A stretch of 9,854 nucleotides of DNA from positions 1-9,854 of the forward strand of contig CAMLEM010000040.1 in NCBI GenBank assembly GCA_946479005.1, written 5' to 3'. Positions 1 to 5,599 of the stretch are shown one piece after another. Positions within the stretch are counted from its first letter, which is position 1. The number at the start of each line of letters is the position of its first letter. Both the position numbers and the translations under genes were made by a program. Under the pieces are notes generated by a model that worked only from the letters and a program-made list of their open reading frames with translations, did no database searches and was not told the DNA's origin. This stretch comes from an uncultured Chitinophagaceae bacterium. GTDB lineage: Bacteria; Bacteroidota; Bacteroidia; Chitinophagales; Chitinophagaceae.

Positions 1-55
1 TAGTTGTTTCTATGCGTGTCGCTACGTTATTTTGGGTGGGGCTGTTAAATGTTTA

Positions 56-124
56 GCCGCGTCCGTCGCTCCTCTGCGCCGCTGCGTCCGGCTGTTGGCT
101 GTTGAAGGACCGCGTCCGGCTGTT
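56..124 (+). repeat. GC-rich intergenic repeat, copy 1
   Basis: Positions 56-103 match 5541-5588 at 44 of 48 bases in the same orientation. The 28-bp core (76-103) recurs at 5561-5588 and, inverted, at 5480-5507. A partial extra copy of the core's middle (CCGCGTCCGGCTGTT, 110-124) follows and runs into the esterase stop codon at 124-126. The core ends in a short direct repetition of GGCTGTT. It is much richer in GC than the flanking DNA and has no open frame I would trust. Its place at a gene's 3' end matches the second locus, which suggests a REP-like or 3'-UTR element. The family name and wider copy number cannot be judged from this window. Positions 1-55 hold nothing I recognise. Confidence 0.75.
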
Positions 125-930
125 CACTTTCTCTCGAAATAGTTACTAAAGAAAAACAACTGGTACTCCACCGCGTTCGCCCAATATGCCCATCCGTGAT
201 TACCCGGCCGCTCAATATACTCGTGCGGGATCTTTAGTTTCACCATCTTTTCGTGCAGGTCGCGGTTGTTCTTATAAAAAAAATCTTCCGTACCGCAATC
301 GATGATGATCTCCAGGGGCTGGGCCGGTTTTTTCTCCACCACGCCTGTAATGGAATATTTCTTCCAGTTATCCGCATTCTTCAGGGTATCGCCAATTCGT
401 TTGGAAACATCAAACTTGTTTTTCGAGAAAGAGAGATCCACGCCACCGCTCATGCTCCCGCAGGCACCGAAGAACTCGCTATGCCGGAAACCAATGAACA
501 ATCCCCCGTGCCCGCCCATGCTCAGCCCGGAGATGGCCCGGCCATTTCGATCCTTGATAGTGGGATATTTTTCATCAATGAAGGCCGGCACTTCCCTGGC
601 GATATAGGTTTCAAATTTCATCGTGGGATCAATGGGACTGTCGAAATACCAGCTGCTATAACCTCCGTCAGGACAAACAATGATCATTTGAAACTGATCG
701 GCATATTCCTTCAGCGCCGGCACTTTTGTGATCCAGTTGTTGTAGGCCCCGCTGTAACCGTGCAACAGGTAAACCACGGGGTATTTTGCATCTTCCTTTA
801 CGTCAGGTTTGATCACCACGCAGTTAAAGGATCTGTTCATTGCGGCGCTGGGAATGGAGAGGGTATCCACCGTAGCGGCGAAAGAATGAAAACAGGCTAG
901 CAGAAATGAAAGAAGGACGAAAATTCGCAT
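124..930 (-). CDS. Secreted esterase, alpha/beta hydrolase (esterase D / feruloyl-esterase-like)
   Basis: A 268-residue serine hydrolase of the esterase family PF00756, which includes feruloyl esterases, S-formylglutathione hydrolases and mycolyltransferase-like proteins. Residues 1-19 form a signal peptide (MRIFVLLSFLLACFHSFAA), so the enzyme probably acts in the periplasm or outside the cell. The oxyanion-side motif HGYSG is at 57-61. The nucleophile elbow GLSMGG places Ser137 as nucleophile, Asp216 (in CGTEDFFY) is the likely acid, and His245 (in GNHGWAYW) completes the triad. Length fits a single-domain member. The ATG at 928-930 starts the signal peptide directly. It is transcribed away from the DUF6266 gene's 3' end (79-bp gap) on the same strand, and its stop abuts a GC-rich repeat. 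The substrate, whether a plant-wall ester, carbohydrate acetate or other ester, cannot be told from sequence. There is no polysaccharide-utilisation context here. Confidence 0.9.
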   Translation of the reverse strand: MRIFVLLSFLLACFHSFAATVDTLSIPSAAMNRSFNCVVIKPDVKEDAKYPVVYLLHGYSGAYNNWITKVPALKEYADQFQMIIVCPDGGYSSWYFDSPIDPTMKFETYIAREVPAFIDEKYPTIKDRNGRAISGLSMGGHGGLFIGFRHSEFFGACGSMSGGVDLSFSKNKFDVSKRIGDTLKNADNWKKYSITGVVEKKPAQPLEIIIDCGTEDFFYKNNRDLHEKMVKLKIPHEYIERPGNHGWAYWANAVEYQLFFFSNYFERK

Positions 931-934
931 AGGT

Positions 935-942
935 TAAAGATA
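935..942 (-). promoter_or_regulatory. Possible -7 box of the esterase gene
   Basis: On the minus strand this reads TATCTTTA, one base off the Bacteroidota -7 consensus TAnnTTTG, and it lies 4 bp before the ATG. No good -33 TTG is visible at the usual distance. If real, the transcript would start at or next to the start codon, giving a leaderless or nearly leaderless mRNA. Confidence 0.3.
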
Positions 943-961
943 GAAAAACGATGGAACAGGT

Positions 962-975
962 TGCGCGATCGCGCA
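962..975. promoter_or_regulatory. 14-bp perfect palindrome upstream of the esterase gene
   Basis: TGCGCGATCGCGCA is a perfect palindrome in the short gap between the DUF6266 stop codon (1010-1012) and the esterase start (930). It could be an operator for the esterase promoter or a short hairpin after the DUF6266 gene. It has no loop and no clear U-tract on the transcribed side, so it is not a convincing terminator. Confidence 0.3.
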
Positions 976-1009
976 TCCGCGAAATCTAATAATCCGCATA
1001 ATCTGGGAT

Positions 1010-1648
1010 CTAGTCTGCTGTTACCCGGATCTTCCCTGTATATACACTATTCGCTTTCAATTTGAAATCGACAGAACGAAAACTGATCCAGGTATGCAGT
1101 TCCTTGTCGCGCCAGAATTCAGGGATATTCATCTCTCCGGACAGCCTGGTACGGATGGGTCCATTGAGTTCATAAAAAACATCATTGGTCTCGGGGTTAT
1201 AGGCCACCAGGATGGAGTGACTCAGGAAGTATTCCTTATCCCGTTCCGTCTCATCCGCCCAGCTAAATTTCAATCCTGTGCCCGTGGATTCTACTTTCGC
1301 ATTGGTTGCAGGCGGCAATGTACCCCTGGCCACCTGCATCCGTGAAAAATCGACTGAGAGATCAGGGTGCACGCCAACAATGGCATCATTCAGTAAAGCC
1401 TTCATCGCAGAGCTGGAGGTAGATTGCCCGATCTCAAATTCAACCGTGAGCTTCAGCAGCTCCCGGAAATCGCGCATTAGCAGCATCGCGTATTTGAATT
1501 TCTTCTGGTTGAGGATCTGAGCCGGTGTCGGCTTGTAACGTCCTTTCCAGTGTGGCCTCATTCTCACATAAGGCCTGCCGTTCCAGGTGGCGTGGACCAG
1601 GTTGCCGGTCCGGCCGCTGAACTGGGGTTTTCCTAAAAGTTTTGCCAT
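1010..1648 (-). CDS. DUF6266 family protein
   Basis: A 212-residue protein of a Bacteroidota-specific family of unknown function (DUF6266). The recognisable part is the N-terminus: a Gly-rich start, then GNLVHATWNGRPYVRMRP (residues 16-33), a Lys/Gln-rich helical stretch (about 41-75), and a beta-rich C-terminal half ending in HTWISFRSVDFKLK. I see no signal peptide, membrane segment or catalytic motif, so it is probably cytoplasmic or exported by an unknown route. The ATG at 1646-1648 gives the family's usual start (MAKLLGKPQFSG). The gene stands alone: 79 bp separate it from the downstream esterase, and upstream lies a 684-bp gene-free stretch dominated by an 11-bp-period array that begins 55 bp before the start codon. 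Its function is unknown and I do not propose one. The family call rests on remembered sequence similarity. Confidence 0.8.
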   Translation of the reverse strand: MAKLLGKPQFSGRTGNLVHATWNGRPYVRMRPHWKGRYKPTPAQILNQKKFKYAMLLMRDFRELLKLTVEFEIGQSTSSSAMKALLNDAIVGVHPDLSVDFSRMQVARGTLPPATNAKVESTGTGLKFSWADETERDKEYFLSHSILVAYNPETNDVFYELNGPIRTRLSGEMNIPEFWRDKELHTWISFRSVDFKLKANSVYTGKIRVTAD

Positions 1649-1702
1649 ATAGTTGGTTTTTTACTGGTTTTCAAATGATTGCAGGGCTTTCTTATCTACC
1701 TC

Positions 1703-1966
1703 CTACACTCCTTGTCCACTCTTTGTCCTATGCTTGTCCGTGTTAAGATATCACATAATTCTAATATAATTATAAAATATTAGGAGAATAATTCGGTAAA
1801 ACATTAGAATAGTCGAACTATACTCGAACTATGTTAGTATAAGGTACGGACTATGTGGCCTTTACACACGGAGAAGTACCGGAGATAGTGTGGAAAAGGA
1901 GTGGAGATCGAAGTAACCGTCTTGTCGGTATCGTATACGGCTGAAGGTTGACAGAGTCGGAGAAGG
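1703..1966. repeat. Degenerate array with an 11-bp period, about 24 units
   Basis: Cutting this stretch every 11 bp from 1703 lines up recurrent motifs in register. GTCC occurs at 1714, 1725 and 1736; TCGAACTAT at 1813 and 1824; CGGAGA at 1869 and 1880; GTGGA at 1890 and 1901; GTCGG recurs at 1956. Units in the AT-rich middle (about 1747-1810) are far more degenerate but keep A/T runs in the same phase. Read on the strand of the downstream DUF6266 gene, clear units look like TACTTCTCCGT and ACTATCTCCGG. The period is not a multiple of three and the frames contain stops, so it is not coding. Eleven base pairs is about one helical turn, so every unit presents the same face of the DNA. Possible roles are a phased protein-binding or bent-DNA region or a recombination substrate. 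The exact edges are soft. Confidence 0.7.
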
Positions 1967-1974
1967 TTACTTAG

Positions 1975-2154
1975 CCCTGGTTGGTGATCTCGTTTTCAGC
2001 TTACGGATTTGGGTTCACAAGGGATGTCCATTTGGTATTTGCTGACCCGGGAATTTGGCACAAGAAATTAACGGCCGGAGATGTGACAGGAAATGTGGTG
2101 TGGGATGCTAACAATAGATCGCAAATGCCATATATGCCACAGTTATGTTGTTGA
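1975..2154 (+). other. Unrecognised open stretch of 59 codons, possible gene fragment
   Basis: Between the TAG at 1972-1974 and the TGA at 2152-2154 the plus strand stays open for 59 codons. It has no ATG near its beginning; GTG at 1984 is the only plausible start. The central part reads like protein (for example VFADPGIWHKKLTAGDVTG), but I do not recognise a family. It lies just before the IS-like end at 2174, so it may be the tail of a gene broken by insertion or rearrangement. A chance open frame is equally possible. Confidence 0.2.
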
Positions 2155-2173
2155 AAAAAATTAAGAGCGGATA

Positions 2174-2330
2174 TGTAAGTCCCCCCCAAAAATCCTACAG
2201 ATTTAAGTTAGGCATTCTTGTTGAATTTAAATACTGTAGCATCCTGAAAAAGTCAAGATTTACCGAGACGCAAAAAGAGTCTGGTGTCAAACATCTCCTT
2301 CGTGATCGAATGAAGGCCATTACAATTTAG
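2174..2330 (+). mobile_element. Remnant of the left end of an IS3-family insertion sequence
   Basis: TGTAAGTCCCCCCCAAAAAT (2174-2193) resembles the terminal inverted repeats of many IS3-family elements, which begin with TGT and carry a C-run followed by an A-run. Seventy bases in, at 2247-2273, the plus strand encodes KKSRFTETQ. That is the characteristic N-terminus of IS3-type OrfA, the helix-turn-helix subunit of the transposase. The expected start codon position (2244) is CTG. After the Gln, the conserved stretch that normally follows is missing or scrambled, leaving KESGVKHLLRDRMKAITI and a TAG at 2328-2330. No OrfB, DDE domain or right inverted repeat follows, because the PIN toxin gene ends at 2333. 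The element is inactive. The left boundary is reasonably placed; the right one is only where recognisable coding ends. Confidence 0.55.
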
Positions 2331-2332
2331 AT

Positions 2333-2761
2333 CTAAACCGACTGGTTTAATTCCGCCAACAATTCGGCAGCGGCATACACAGGTAGTTGCGGGATCGCTG
2401 ATTTTCTAAGTTTTCTATCCGAGGAAACAAAATAATCAACCTCTTCCCGGAGAGCCGCGAAATATTGAAGCGCATCTTCGGTATCATCAAAGTTGTTGTT
2501 AAGGGCGGTAATTGCGGTGATGTGGTCGCAGTCGATGATCTGAACATCATTGAGCAGTGTCAGAATGATCTGTTTAGTCTGAGTAGCGGTATAATGCTGT
2601 GAGGTGAAATAAGCCACGATATGTAGTACGGCCGGGGTGGTATATATCTGGATCTTCCCATCAACTCCCAATTGAATGATGGCAGAAGCTTCCAAATGCC
2701 CGGCTCGTTGAAGGGTCAGATCCAGGAATAAATTCGCATCTACAAAGACCTTAGAAGCCAT
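2333..2761 (-). CDS. PIN-domain toxin (VapC-like), type II toxin-antitoxin system
   Basis: A 142-residue PIN-domain protein, the usual length for a VapC-like ribonuclease toxin. The opening beta strand KVFVDANLFLDL carries the first catalytic Asp (Asp8). Glu24 could be a second acidic site, Asp96 (in DDTEDALQYFAA) is the conserved helix acid, and Asp115 (in DYFVSSDRK) is near the fourth position. Proteins of this class bind Mg2+ or Mn2+ and cut RNA, often tRNA; the target here is unknown. Its ATG (2759-2761) lies inside the end of the antitoxin gene, overlapping it by 11 bp, so translation is probably coupled and the pair is one operon. The stop is 2 bp from the end of the IS remnant. No key acid is obviously missing, so the toxin looks intact. 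Confidence 0.85.
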   Translation of the reverse strand: MASKVFVDANLFLDLTLQRAGHLEASAIIQLGVDGKIQIYTTPAVLHIVAYFTSQHYTATQTKQIILTLLNDVQIIDCDHITAITALNNNFDDTEDALQYFAALREEVDYFVSSDRKLRKSAIPQLPVYAAAELLAELNQSV

Positions 2762-2996
2762 ATTTGGTTTTACGGCTTTCGAAGTATGTTTTTTTCAAAT
2801 CACCATGGGTCAGTTTTCCCTTAGGTTTGGGAAGTTCTTTGAGCAGCTCGATCACCGTTTTTTTATGAGTGGGCCTCGTCAGGCTCTTAAAATATACTTC
2901 CACCAATTGGGAAATAGACGTATTGTGTTTTGATGCGTAACGTTTGACCTGTTCGATAAGAACCTGGTCAACCGTAATGTTGAGCCTGTCTTTCAT
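2751..2996 (-). CDS. Antitoxin, DUF6364 / ribbon-helix-helix type
   Basis: An 81-residue protein that pairs with the PIN toxin downstream. Residues 3-30 (DRLNITVDQVLIEQVKRYAS, then KHNTSISQ) fit a ribbon-helix-helix DNA-binding fold: a short beta strand, then two helices. The remainder is Lys-rich with a Pro-containing linker (LPKPKGKLTHGDL) and would form the tail that wraps the toxin. DUF6364 proteins occupy this position beside PIN toxins in Bacteroidota. The ATG at 2994-2996 is the natural start, because a -7-like box and a 16-bp palindrome lie immediately upstream. The gene's last 11 bp contain the toxin's start codon. Repression of its own promoter through the palindrome is the expected regulation, by analogy with other ribbon-helix-helix antitoxins. 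Confidence 0.8.
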   Translation of the reverse strand: MKDRLNITVDQVLIEQVKRYASKHNTSISQLVEVYFKSLTRPTHKKTVIELLKELPKPKGKLTHGDLKKTYFESRKTKYGF

Positions 2997-3000
2997 TTTT

Positions 3001-3008
3001 CAAATATA
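3001..3008 (-). promoter_or_regulatory. -7 promoter box of the toxin-antitoxin operon
   Basis: On the minus strand this reads TATATTTG, an exact fit to the Bacteroidota -7 consensus TAnnTTTG, only 4 bp upstream of the antitoxin ATG. No clear -33 TTG is present at 17-21 bp. Initiation at the normal distance would put the transcript start at the ATG itself, suggesting a leaderless message. Confidence 0.5.
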
Positions 3009-3020
3009 CGCATAAAATTT

Positions 3021-3036
3021 AATTATGCGCATAATT
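3021..3036. promoter_or_regulatory. 16-bp palindromic operator of the toxin-antitoxin operon
   Basis: AATTATGCGCATAATT is a perfect palindrome centred between 3028 and 3029, where the -33 region of the operon's promoter would lie. A further half-site, CGCATAA, is at 3009-3015 and repeats the one at 3028-3034 with 19-bp spacing, next to the -7 box. Such an arrangement suits cooperative binding by a ribbon-helix-helix antitoxin or toxin-antitoxin complex. Confidence 0.6.
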
Positions 3037-3046
3037 TTACATATCC

Positions 3047-5422
3047 CTAAAACCCCTTCTTCTCCCTCGCCCTCTGCATCGGGTTATTCCCCGGGCTCTG
3101 CCCCCTGGTCGCATCCACACGATTTTTGAATATCGTAAATCTTGAAGGAGCGGGCATCGTGTTCCAGCTGTTGTTGGACTCATTGATGTCCGCTGTTTCT
3201 TTCATCGGATCGATGCGGATGAAAGCCACTTCCTTGCTCTTCATAAAGGTCTTGACCACGCGGTTCTCATTGTGGCGCCAGACCTGGGCGGGGATCTTTT
3301 CGATCTCTTTCGTGCCATCGGCATAGTTCCATTCAATGATGATCGGCATCACCAGGCCGCCTTTATTGCTGAACGTGAGTTCATACAACATCCGGTTCGC
3401 GTATTTCGCTTTCTGGCTTTCATCCAGGGGGTCCGGGCTGCTCTGAGGAATGGTAATTGCATATTTCGTGGTGTCGATGGGTTCAAAACCCCTCGCATAT
3501 CTCCAGTAAAAATCGCGAAGCGTGGTATCCCGGTCGGTTTCAAAAACAATATCCTTGTCTTCCTTATTGCGGATCTTCGAAATATCTTCAAAGGCATTTA
3601 CCTGGGGTTTATCCACTGAAGCATTTACAACGGTTTGCGGATTGACCGGGGGTTGCGCATTGATGTCCACTTTCGCAGATCTTACGGAATCCAGGGAGAT
3701 ATCACACACCTCCGTGCCGTAAAACCATCCTCGCCAGAACCAGTCCAGGTCTTCGCCGCTGGCATCTTCCATCGTTCGGAAGAAATCAGCCGGTTCGGGA
3801 TGCTTGAAAGCCCAGCGACGCGCGTATTCTTTGAAAGCATAGTCAAAAAGCTCCCGTCCCATAATGGTTTCCCTCAGGATGTTCAACCCGGTGGCCGGCT
3901 TGGAGTAAGCATTCGGACCAAACATGATAATATTTTCACTGTTCGACATAATGGGTTCCAGCTGGTCTTTGGGTAATTTCATATAGTCCACGATGGAATT
4001 CGCAGGTCCGCGCCGGCTGGGAAATTTATTGTCCCAGAGCTCCTCCGCGAGATATTCCACAAAGGTGTTCAGTCCTTCATCCATCCAGGTCCACTGGCGT
4101 TCATCGCTGTTGATGATCATCGGGAAGAAATTATGGCCCACCTCGTGGATGATCACGCCGAGCATCCCATTCTTCGTTTGCTCGCTATAGGAACCATCGG
4201 GCGCTGTTCTTCCGAAATTGAAACAGATCATCGGGTATTCCATACCGTTACTCGCTTCCACGCTCTGCGCCACGGGATAGGGATATGGGATCGTGAAATC
4301 AGAATAGGTCTTGATCGTATGGGCCACGGCCTTGGTAGAGTAGGGGCGGTAGAGTCCATAGGCTTCTTTGCCGTAGAAGCTCATACACATCACTTTCTTT
4401 CCTTCTACGGTGACGGGCATCGCGTCCCACACGAATTTCCGGGAACTGGTCCAGGCAAAATCCCTCACATTATCCGCCTTGAATATCCAGGTCTTCTTTT
4501 TTGTACTCTTCAGTTTTTCCGCAGCCTTCGCTTCTGCCAGGGTAACGATCTCTACCGGTTCCTTGCTCGTCTGCGCCTTTTTCCAGCGGGCCATTTGTAC
4601 CGGTGACAGGTTCACCGCATAATTCAGACATTCTCCGGTAGCTCCCACCACGTGATCGGCTGGTACCGTCATTTGTACTTTGAAGTTGCCAAAGGTCAGC
4701 GCGAACTCACCACGGCCCGTGAACTGGTGATTCTGCCAGCCCTGGAAATCACTGTACACGCAAAGACGGGGATACCATTGCGCGACAGTAAATAAAAAGT
4801 TGCCATCATTCGGAAAGAATTCAAATCCACCTCTTCCTCCACGACTGACCCTGTCGGAAAGATTGTAGTTCCAGTCCACCTTAAATTGAAAACGCTGACC
4901 CGGTTTGAGTGTGGCGGGAAGTTCCACGCGCATCATCGTTTTGTTGATGGTGTATTTTAATGCCCTGCCATTGATGTCGGTGAGTTTGGTGATCTTGTGT
5001 CCCATTCCATTGTCACCCTGGTTCTCTTCCATCCTTTGCACCTGCAGGTCCGTGAGGTTGCGGTTCATCGGGTTGCTGGTCTGGTAATTGGCGTTGTTGA
5101 CACTGCTGTGCTGGTTCTCGTCGAGCTGGAGCCAGAGATATCTAAGTTCATTGGGGGAATTGTTGTAATAGGTGATGGTTTCGGAACCCTTCAGCCATTG
5201 TTTATTTTCATCAAGTTCGCATTTGATATCGTAATCGCAGCGTTGTTGCCAGTACTTTGGACCGGGGGCGCCGCTGGCGGTGCGGTATTCGTTTGGAGTC
5301 GGTAAGATGCTGCCCAACTGTTCAAACTTATTACCGTGATTGCTATTGGGGTTGTTCTGGATGTTTTGAGCGCCTGCCAGGAATATGGAGAAGGAAAACA
5401 GGGTGAGGAGGAGTGTTTTCAT
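3047..5422 (-). CDS. Secreted M1 family zinc metallopeptidase, paralog A
   Basis: A 791-residue aminopeptidase-N-like (M1, gluzincin) peptidase. The start chosen is the ATG at 5420-5422, 12 codons inside the longest frame, because it begins a clean signal peptide (MKTLLLTLFSFSIFLAGAQ); the enzyme is therefore exported. A beta-rich N-terminal domain (about 50-330) is followed by the substrate-side motif NGMEYP (392-397), equivalent to GAMEN. The zinc site is HEVGH (426-430) with the third ligand Glu449, at the canonical 19-residue distance from His430. Tyr506 is a candidate for the transition-state tyrosine. The C-terminal part (about 690-770) looks like a beta-sandwich. I see no type IX sorting tail. 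All key residues are present, so it should be active. It is closely similar over its whole length to the next gene upstream. It has a probable promoter of its own, and the toxin-antitoxin operon follows after 50 bp. Confidence 0.92.
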   Translation of the reverse strand: MKTLLLTLFSFSIFLAGAQNIQNNPNSNHGNKFEQLGSILPTPNEYRTASGAPGPKYWQQRCDYDIKCELDENKQWLKGSETITYYNNSPNELRYLWLQLDENQHSSVNNANYQTSNPMNRNLTDLQVQRMEENQGDNGMGHKITKLTDINGRALKYTINKTMMRVELPATLKPGQRFQFKVDWNYNLSDRVSRGGRGGFEFFPNDGNFLFTVAQWYPRLCVYSDFQGWQNHQFTGRGEFALTFGNFKVQMTVPADHVVGATGECLNYAVNLSPVQMARWKKAQTSKEPVEIVTLAEAKAAEKLKSTKKKTWIFKADNVRDFAWTSSRKFVWDAMPVTVEGKKVMCMSFYGKEAYGLYRPYSTKAVAHTIKTYSDFTIPYPYPVAQSVEASNGMEYPMICFNFGRTAPDGSYSEQTKNGMLGVIIHEVGHNFFPMIINSDERQWTWMDEGLNTFVEYLAEELWDNKFPSRRGPANSIVDYMKLPKDQLEPIMSNSENIIMFGPNAYSKPATGLNILRETIMGRELFDYAFKEYARRWAFKHPEPADFFRTMEDASGEDLDWFWRGWFYGTEVCDISLDSVRSAKVDINAQPPVNPQTVVNASVDKPQVNAFEDISKIRNKEDKDIVFETDRDTTLRDFYWRYARGFEPIDTTKYAITIPQSSPDPLDESQKAKYANRMLYELTFSNKGGLVMPIIIEWNYADGTKEIEKIPAQVWRHNENRVVKTFMKSKEVAFIRIDPMKETADINESNNSWNTMPAPSRFTIFKNRVDATRGQSPGNNPMQRAREKKGF

Positions 5423-5443
5423 AATGCTAAAGATTTCGAAATT

Positions 5444-5451
5444 CAAAGGTA
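5444..5451 (-). promoter_or_regulatory. -7 promoter box of peptidase paralog A
   Basis: On the minus strand this reads TACCTTTG, an exact fit to TAnnTTTG, 21 bp before the chosen ATG at 5422. No convincing -33 TTG is visible; the best place for one falls at the edge of the large inverted repeat. The box supports the shorter start codon, because the longer frame's start (5458) would lie upstream of it. Confidence 0.45.
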
Positions 5452-5468
5452 AAGACAATTATTTAGAG

Positions 5469-5599
5469 AGGAACAGCGGAACAGCCAACAGCCGGACGCG
5501 GCGGCGCAGCGGTGCAGCGAACACGGCTGTTGGATATTTCGCCGCGTCCGCCGTTCCTCCGCGCCGCCGCGTCCGGCTGTTGGCTGTTTGGCTGTTCCT
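5469..5599. repeat. Large inverted repeat built from the GC-rich element, copies 2 and 3
   Basis: Arms 5469-5507 and 5561-5599 are complementary at 37 of 39 positions, including an uninterrupted 26-bp stretch (5482-5507 with 5561-5586). They enclose 53 bp that hold a further partial copy of the same sequence (GCCGCGTCCGCCGTTCC, 5541-5557). The right arm plus part of the loop matches the repeat at 56-103. The right arm ends on the first base of peptidase B's stop codon (5599-5601), so the structure forms the start of that gene's 3' untranslated region and precedes the promoter of peptidase A. It could fold into a long RNA hairpin or a DNA cruciform. No T-run follows on the transcribed strand, so a simple intrinsic terminator is not supported, although a barrier or mRNA-stability role is plausible. 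Confidence 0.85.

Noticed and set aside
253..900. A 215-codon plus-strand open frame opposite the esterase gene
   Set aside because: It is the antisense shadow of a gene with a signal peptide and complete catalytic triad. Its own translation resembles no family and has no sensible start context.
963..974. HIP1-like element, because GCGATCGC is present
   Set aside because: HIP1 is a highly repeated octamer of cyanobacteria. A single occurrence here inside a larger palindrome in a Bacteroidota-like window is not evidence for it.
1703..1966. CRISPR array
   Set aside because: The periodic units are 11 bp, degenerate and contiguous, with no conserved repeat of 23-40 bp, no unique spacers and no cas genes nearby.
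2001..2189. A 62-codon minus-strand open frame in the gap upstream of the DUF6266 gene
   Set aside because: It overlaps the IS-like end, has a composition unlike a folded protein, and matches no family I know. It is probably a chance frame.
3272..5305. Several plus-strand open frames of 60-157 codons opposite the two M1 peptidases
   Set aside because: The minus-strand frames are full-length peptidases with all catalytic motifs. The opposite frames are shadows, and similar ones recur opposite the second paralog because the DNA is related.
5469..5599. Classical Rho-independent terminator after peptidase B
   Set aside because: The stem is far longer than usual, the loop is 53 bases, and no run of T follows on the transcribed strand (the sequence after it reads CTCTCTAAATAATTG).
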